Positions 58,643 to 64,000 of a stretch of 64,000 nt of DNA are shown one piece after another. Position numbers and translations under genes: made by a program. The stretch spans positions 105,961-169,960 of the forward strand of contig BDSI01000191.1 of assembly GCA_003117195.1 (NCBI GenBank). The letters are read 5' to 3'. The DNA comes from Eudorina sp. 2006-703-Eu-15. Lineage: Eukaryota > Chlorophyta > Chlorophyceae > Chlamydomonadales > Volvocaceae. Position 1 is the stretch's first letter, and each line of letters opens with the position of its first letter. Under the pieces are notes generated by a model that saw only the letters and a program-made list of their open reading frames with translations, was not told where the DNA came from and made no database searches.

Positions 58643-60430
58643 CTACAGCCGCGACCGTGATGGCTGCCGGTCAGGCAGCATCAAAGCCGTTGCGACCTCC
58701 CCTGCGGCCCTGTACCCGGCCTCGATGGCGCCCTCAAAGTAACCGGCCCACTCTGCAGCCAGCTCCGTCCCGGCAAAGAAGACGAGCCCGCCCCCACATT
58801 CACCAAGCCCAGCACACACCCCACCCGCGCCGCCGCCCGCGCCAGCGCGGCAGCCACACAGCGGTTTCCGGGCGGATGCGCCGCCTCCGCCGGCAGCTAG
58901 CCCGGGCGGCATCAAGGCAGCGAAGCAGCCCCGACTGTACGGCTCGTGCATCCAGTCCTTGCTGATGAAGTCCGTACAGTCGAACTGCGCGGCGGCGCTA
59001 CCAAAATACCGTTCGTATTGCTGCAGTACGACAGACCGCCGCTCCGCATCGGGCAGCGCGGCAAACGCGACGGCGGCGGCGCCTGTCACCAAGCCGATCA
59101 GCGCAGGGGCGCCGGAGATGGTGGCGGGAAACAAATTCGCGACTGGACCCAAATCCTCCAGGTGGCAGTGGTGGCGGTGGCGGTGGTGGTGCTGCTGCTG
59201 TTGCGGGCTACCCATGGCGCCTGGTGTGCAGCAAGCCGCTGACGACGCGGGTGCGGCCGCACACGATGCTGGTGATGGCCCCCGGGGTGCGGGCGCTGCC
59301 CCTGCCGAGTCGTCTGGCGACGGGAAGGAACAACGCCCCGGTGCGGCAGCGGCGGATTCGGCCCAGAACCGTGTGCGGTAAATCGCGATGGTCTTGACGG
59401 CGGCACCCATGTACATGCGCTGCGCAACCGCTGCCTTGTCGGCCGGCAGCGGCGGACTCCAGGCGATGGAGGCCCAGAGAGGCGGGGAGACCGCCAACAC
59501 GACCTTGCGCGCGCGAATCTGCATCGGGACCGGGACCCCGGGGCCTGCTTCTCCGCCGCCCGCCTCAGTCTGGCTCACTGGCTGCGTCACGGTCACCTCG
59601 ATTGCGCCGGCGCCGCCGTCAGAGCGCCCCCAGTCGATCCGGCTCACGGCGGCCCCCAGAAGGATCTCCACTCCGCGGTTTCGGAGCTGTGCCGCCAGGC
59701 GCCGCGCGAGCTGCTGCGCGCCGCCGCCGACTTTGAAGCTTTGCGCGCCGCCATCGCCGTCGCCTACTGCCGCAAGGCCCCCGCACATGGCTAGGAAGGC
59801 GAGGAAGTAGAGGAAGGACAGGTCGGCGGGCTCCGAGGCGGTCACGGTGCGGACTAAGAGGTCGAGCTCCCGCCGTACTCCAGGGGATCCTACGTGGGCG
59901 TCGAGGTAGGCCTTGACGCTGATGGCGTCCCAGGCAGCGGCGTCCGCTCGTACCCAGGAGGAGGGCTCCCGGACGGTGGAGGCCCAGGACTCCAGACGGG
60001 CGGAAATGGAGGCCAGCTCGAGGGCCTCGGCGTCTGTCAGTGGCAGGGAGCTGCCCGAGTTGAGCAGGGTCGGGGAGGAGGGGCTTTGCCTGACATCATC
60101 ATCATACCGGTAATCCGCTCCGGAGCCAGATGGTGCCACGGATGCGGGAGTGGATAGTGGACCGCCGTTTGTATGAAACCATAGCTGTTTTACAGTCTGC
60201 AGGTTCAGCTCGCGAAGCAGAGCCAGTGTGCGGTGCTGTGAAGGGCCGACCCATTGTCCTCCAAGGTCGATGGCGTCGTCGCGGAAGGGAACGGAATACG
60301 TGCGTCCGCCGACCCGATCACGAGCATCGATAACCATAATCTTGGATTTGGTCTGTTTCTGGAGCAGCTCGCGGGCACATGCAAGCCCCGATAACCCGGC
60401 GCCAACAATAGCAACATCATACGATGTCAT
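58643..60430 (-). CDS. Flavin-containing amine oxidase (monoamine oxidase-like), intronless
   Basis: FAD-dependent oxidation of a primary or polyamine to aldehyde, ammonia and hydrogen peroxide; substrate unknown. One uninterrupted frame of 595 residues. The Rossmann motif begins three residues after the chosen ATG (YDVAIVGAGLSGLACARELL), followed by VIDARDRVGGRT and DLGGQWVGPSQ. An in-frame ATG seven codons upstream (60451) is possible. Substrate-domain features include a Lys in MGAAVKTIAIYRTRFW at the place of the conserved MAO active-site lysine. A Cys in EPYSRGCFAALMPPG sits where MAO-A/B bind FAD covalently. The FAD C-terminal motif is FAGTELAAEWAGYFEGAIEAGYRAA. An Ala/Pro/Gln/His insert near residues 365-440 looks lineage-specific. 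There is no C-terminal membrane anchor or obvious targeting peptide. All other complete genes here have 3 to 24 introns, so this one is unusual. Confidence 0.9.
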   Translation of the reverse strand: MTSYDVAIVGAGLSGLACARELLQKQTKSKIMVIDARDRVGGRTYSVPFRDDAIDLGGQWVGPSQHRTLALLRELNLQTVKQLWFHTNGGPLSTPASVAPSGSGADYRYDDDVRQSPSSPTLLNSGSSLPLTDAEALELASISARLESWASTVREPSSWVRADAAAWDAISVKAYLDAHVGSPGVRRELDLLVRTVTASEPADLSFLYFLAFLAMCGGLAAVGDGDGGAQSFKVGGGAQQLARRLAAQLRNRGVEILLGAAVSRIDWGRSDGGAGAIEVTVTQPVSQTEAGGGEAGPGVPVPMQIRARKVVLAVSPPLWASIAWSPPLPADKAAVAQRMYMGAAVKTIAIYRTRFWAESAAAAPGRCSFPSPDDSAGAAPAPRGPSPASCAAAPASSAACCTPGAMGSPQQQQHHHRHRHHCHLEDLGPVANLFPATISGAPALIGLVTGAAAVAFAALPDAERRSVVLQQYERYFGSAAAQFDCTDFISKDWMHEPYSRGCFAALMPPGLAAGGGGASARKPLCGCRAGAGGGAGGVCAGLGECGGGLVFFAGTELAAEWAGYFEGAIEAGYRAAGEVATALMLPDRQPSRSRL

Positions 60431-60451
60431 ATCGATTCTACAGATACGCAA

Positions 60452-61200
60452 AATGAAACAAAACTTGGAGACTAAGTTGCTTGGCGTATCAGCAGTTGGC
60501 GAAACCTTTACTAATGGCTACCGTAAATATTACGCCAATCTCCAAAGCATCAAAAGGAAGGCCCATACCCGCGCAGTCTTACAAATCATATAAAATCATG
60601 CCTCAGAGCTTTCCATGCGTGCACGCATATTTACGCGTCGTCCCAACGGCGGTGGCGCTTTTGCTAAGGAAACCGAGAAGGAACAAAAGTACACAGTCAT
60701 CACTGTCACCGGCAACGGCATCCCGGGTACGGTAGGGCGACGGAAAGAGGAACGGCGTGCACCCCGCCTTGCGGCCCCACTGGTTCCGATCGCCCTTCCT
60801 CGCTACCGGGATGCATGTCTTGGGGTGTTTTCTTTCGCTTCAACCCCCTTCCTGCCGCGTCCCTTTTCGCTGCCCACCATTCTTCAAATCTCTACCGTTC
60901 CCATCCTCCTGCCGGCACGTTGCCGCCCCCACCTGCACCCCTGGGTGCAGCAGTGGAACCCCCCCACCAATACCGCAGCCTCGCCCTCCCTCTGCTCCTC
61001 CACCTCCGCCGGGCGGCAGTCGCAGCAGGGCCCGCCATAGGTCCAAGATCCGCTCCCAGGCCGCCATGGACAGCGCTTGATCATCAGCAGCATCGCCGCA
61101 TCTGGCGGGCGGGTGGGTGCCAGGTGGAGGCGGTCGCAGCGACGTTAAATGGACACAGCAATCGCCTCCGGCCGGCGCTTTTTTTTATTTTCTGAAGGAA
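60452..61200. other. Intergenic, amine oxidase 5' flank
   Basis: No gene seen. The first 150 bases are AT-rich, with TATAAAA-like sequence near 60592, and probably include the amine oxidase promoter. The rest is CT-rich on the plus strand. Confidence 0.45.
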
Positions 61201-61600
61201 CCAGGACTCGGGACGGGGTGCCTTTCTTTATGTTGTCTGGCGGTCCTCTGATGCTGCCACTACTCCTCAAGCGACTAGCGGGCCGGGCTTCTGGGCGTCT
61301 CCACAGGCCAGCTGGATGACTTAGGATGGGTGAGAGTCTTGTAAACCTCCAGACGGGACAGGGACGGGTGGGCACCCTCCTTCTCGTCACACCCCTGACA
61401 ACTTGGCTGGGGTCGATCCCGGGACCTCCCGAGGGGAATTGCGAGGTTTCCCTGTTGCCAGCCAAAGCGCCTCGTTGTCACCTTCTGGGGGTGCCGGTCA
61501 GTTCGTATCGTCCCCGGTAGGATTTGAACCCGGGGCACCCGGGCCCTGGATTACCTGGTGGACACAAGCAGTGCCTCACGGCACGGGTAGCTTACTCCCA
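61200..61600 (-). mobile_element. tRNA-derived SINE-like element
   Basis: On the minus strand a near-perfect pol III box B (GGGTTCAAATCC) lies at about 61524-61535, within a CCCCGG...CCGGGG inverted pair. Its upstream text (GGCACTGCTTGTGTCCA) resembles the tRNA-like segment at 15315-15400 (GACACTGCCATGCTGTCCA). A second, weaker box-B-like GGGATCGACCCC lies about 100 bases further on. It does not fold as a standard tRNA, so a SINE is favoured. Confidence 0.4.
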
Positions 61601-61817
61601 TCAGGAGGTTGAAACGTTGTTATTGTGCAGCGGTGTGGGGTGGGAGCGTGAGGAGGAGGAAGGAATGCAGGTGACAGTTACAAGAGCGTTCCCCTGCAGC
61701 GGGGTAGCGACGCACGCAGGCACGCAAACGCACACGGACAGGCAGCCCCATACCCACACGTACGCGTGGACCCACTGTGCCCATACCCACACGCACACCC
61801 ACCCACCCCCACACCGA

Positions 61818-62169
61818 CAGCCACAGCCACAGCCACAGCCACAGCCACAGCCACAGCCACAGCCACAGCCACAGCCACAGCCACAGCCACAGCCACAGCC
61901 ACAGCCACAGCCACAGCCACAGCCACAGCCACAGCCACAGCCACAGCCACAGCCACAGCCACAGCCACAGCCACAGCCACAGCCACAGCCCACAGCCACA
62001 GCCACAGCCACAGCCACAGCCACAGCCACAGCCACAGCCACAGCCACAGCCACAGCACAGCCACAGCCACAGCCACAGCCACAGCCACAGCCACAGCCAC
62101 AGCCACAGCCACAGCCACAGCCACAGCCACAGCCACAGCCACAGCCACAGCCACAGCCACAGCCACAGC
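61818..62169. repeat. (CAGCCA)n satellite block
   Basis: About 58 units of the hexamer CAGCCA, with two phase slips near 61990 and 62053. Frames through it (Gln-Pro, Ser-His, Ala-Thr or their complements) are by-products. Confidence 0.95.
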
Positions 62170-62232
62170 CGCCGCCGCCGCGCCGCCGCCGCCGGCCGCC
62201 GCCGCCGCCGCGCCGCCGCCGCCGCCGCCGCC

Positions 62233-62295
<63 letters not shown>

Positions 62296-62325
62296 GCCGC
62301 CGCCGCCGCCCGCCGCCGCCGCCGC

Positions 62326-62402
<77 letters not shown>

Positions 62403-62440
62403 GCCGCCGCCGCCGCGCCGCCGCCGCCGCCGCGCCGCCC
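62170..62440. repeat. (CCG)n block
   Basis: An almost pure CCG/GCC trinucleotide array with occasional single-base slips. It sits between the CAGCCA and CAGCCG blocks. Confidence 0.95.
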
Positions 62441-63765
62441 GCAGCCGCAGCGCAGCCGCAGCCGCAGCCGCAGCCGCAGCCGCAGCCGCAGCCGCAGCCG
62501 CAGCCGCAGCCGCAGCCCGGCAGCCGGCAGCCGCAGCCGCAGCCGCGCAGCGCAGCCGCAGCCGCAGCCGGCAGCCGCGCAGCCGCAGCCGCAGCCGCAG
62601 CCGCAGCCGCAGCCGCAGCCCCAGCAGCCGCAGCCGCAGCCCCGCAGCCGCAGCCGCACGCCGCCCCAGCCGCAGCCGCAAGCCGCAGCCGCAGCCGCCC
62701 CAGCCGCAGCCCGCAGCGCGCAGCCGGCAGCGCCGCAGCCGCAGCGCAGCCGGCAGCCGGCAGCCGCAGCCGGCAGCCGCAGCCGCAGCCGCAGCCCGCA
62801 GCCGCAGCCGGCAGCCGCAGCCGCAGCCGCAGCCGCAGCCGCAGCCGCAGCCGCAGCCGCAGCCGCAGCCGCAGCCGCAGCCGCAGCCGCAGCCGCAGCC
62901 GCAGCCGCAGCCGCAGCCGCAGCCGCAGCCGCAGCCGCAGCCGCAGCCGCAGCCGCAGCCGCAGCCGCAGCGCAGCCGCAGCCGCAGCCGCAGCCGCAGC
63001 CGCAGCCGCAGCAGCCGCAGCCGCAGCCGCAGCCGCAGCCGCAGCCGCCGCAGCCGCAGCCGCAGCCGCAGCCGCAGCAGCGGCAGCCGCAGCCGCAGCC
63101 GCAGCCGCAAGCAGCAGCCGCAGCCGCAGCCGCAGCCGCAGCCGCAGCCGCAGCAGCCGCAGCCGTACAGCGGGGCCGTACAGCGGGGCCGTGCAGCCGC
63201 AGCGCAGCCGCAGCCGGCGCAGCCGCAGCCGCAGCCGCAGCCGCAGCCGCAGCCGCAGCCGCAGCCGCAGCCGCAGCCGCAGCCGCAGACAGCCGTACAG
63301 CGGGCCCGTGCAGCCTCAACCTCAGCCTCAGCCGCAGCCGCAGCCGCAGCCGCAGCCGCAGCCGCAGCCGCAGCCGCAGCCGCAGCGCAGCCCGCAGCCG
63401 CAGCGCGCAGCCGCAGCCGCAGCCGCAGCCGCAGCCGCAGCAGCCGCAGCCGCAGCCGCAGCCGCAGCCGCCCGTACAGCGGGGCGTACAGCGGGGCCGT
63501 GCAGCCGCAGCGCAGCCGCAGCCGCAGCCGCAGCCGCCGCAGCCGCAGCCGCAGCCGCAGCCGCAGCCGCAGCAGCCGCAGCCGCAGCAGCCGCAGCGCA
63601 GCCGCAGCCGCAGCCGCAGCCGCAGCCGCAGCCGCAGCCGCAGCCAGCCGCAGCCGCAGCCGCCGCAGCCGCAGCACCGCACCCGCACCCGCAGCCGCAC
63701 CCGCACCCGCACCCGCACCGCACCCGCACCCGCACCCGCACCGCAGCACCCGCACCCGCACCCGC
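62441..63765. repeat. (CAGCCG)n satellite with spacer islands
   Basis: More than 1.3 kb of CAGCCG hexamer with many 1-3-base slips. Islands of the form GTACAGCGGGGCCGT occur near 63165-63190, 63294 and 63475-63500. A CACCCG-variant stretch runs from about 63676 to 63760. Confidence 0.95.
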
Positions 63766-63790
63766 AGCCGCCGCCGCGCCGCCCGCGCCG

Positions 63791-63870
<80 letters not shown>

Positions 63871-64000
63871 AGCCGCAGCCCGCAGCCGCAGCCGCAGCCG
63901 CAGCCGCAGCCGCAGCCGCAGCCGCAGCCGCAGCCGCAGCCGCAGCCGCAGCCGCAGCGCAGCCGCAGCCGCAGCCGCAGCCGCAGCCGCAGCCGCACAG
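63766..64000. repeat. (CCG)n then (CAGCCG)n, running off the window
   Basis: A second CCG block to about 63868 is followed by CAGCCG units to the end of the window. The whole satellite is at least 2.18 kb and its right boundary is not seen. Confidence 0.95.

Noticed and set aside
61601..63998. Minus-strand frames of 700-790 codons of Leu/Arg, Cys/Gly and Ala
   Set aside because: They are pure products of hexamer and trimer satellite with no non-repeat coding sequence.

Overview
This is nuclear DNA from a green alga, most likely a volvocine (Chlamydomonas/Volvox-type) chlorophyte. The basis is GC-rich coding sequence with strong G/C at third codon positions, many short introns with GTGAGT/GTGCG donors and CAG acceptors, TGTAA poly(A) signals, long Ser/Pro tracts of the volvocine cell-wall kind, Ala/Gln-rich inserts in otherwise conserved proteins, and a gene for plastid cytochrome b6f assembly. 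The species is an inference.

Layout. 1-16.8 kb (+): a multi-exon gene or genes with a very long proline-rich domain (4.6-12.9 kb), many microsatellites, and 3' exons of ordinary composition that I could not name. 18.4-21.7 kb (+): a complete six-exon CCB2/CCB4-family gene (haem ci insertion into cytochrome b6f), with an 800-bp GGGGCA/GGGGCT/GGGGCC array in its last-but-one intron. 22.4-25.0 kb (-): six-exon 60S ribosomal protein L7. 26.3-33.0 kb (-): eleven-exon TBC1D15/GYP7-type RabGAP with both catalytic fingers and one apparent GC-AG intron. 34.6-36.6 kb (+): four-exon Abraxas/FAM175-type MPN- protein. 38.2-55.8 kb (+): a 25-exon chromatin protein of about 3,800 residues, with CW zinc finger, PWWP, tandem chromodomains, a SNF2 domain with intact Walker A but lost DExH box, a region resembling plant MOM1-type proteins, and a 1.5-kb-residue Gln/Ala-rich tail. 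58.6-60.4 kb (-): an intronless flavin amine oxidase. 61.8-64.0 kb: hexanucleotide/trinucleotide satellite running off the window.

Exon joins for CCB, RPL7, RabGAP, Abraxas-like and the remodeler were worked out by hand. The phases close in every case, to 306, 239, 891, 309 and about 3,799 residues. The genes share no single pathway: they cover plastid assembly, translation, membrane traffic, ubiquitin/DNA-damage scaffolding, chromatin silencing and amine oxidation, as is normal for a eukaryotic chromosome.

The two most notable items are the MOM1/CHD-like protein with a decayed ATPase, and the proline-rich locus. In that locus two copies of a 2.6-kb duplication carry different homopolymer-C frameshifts that complement each other, which points to uncorrected sequence errors or to ongoing decay.
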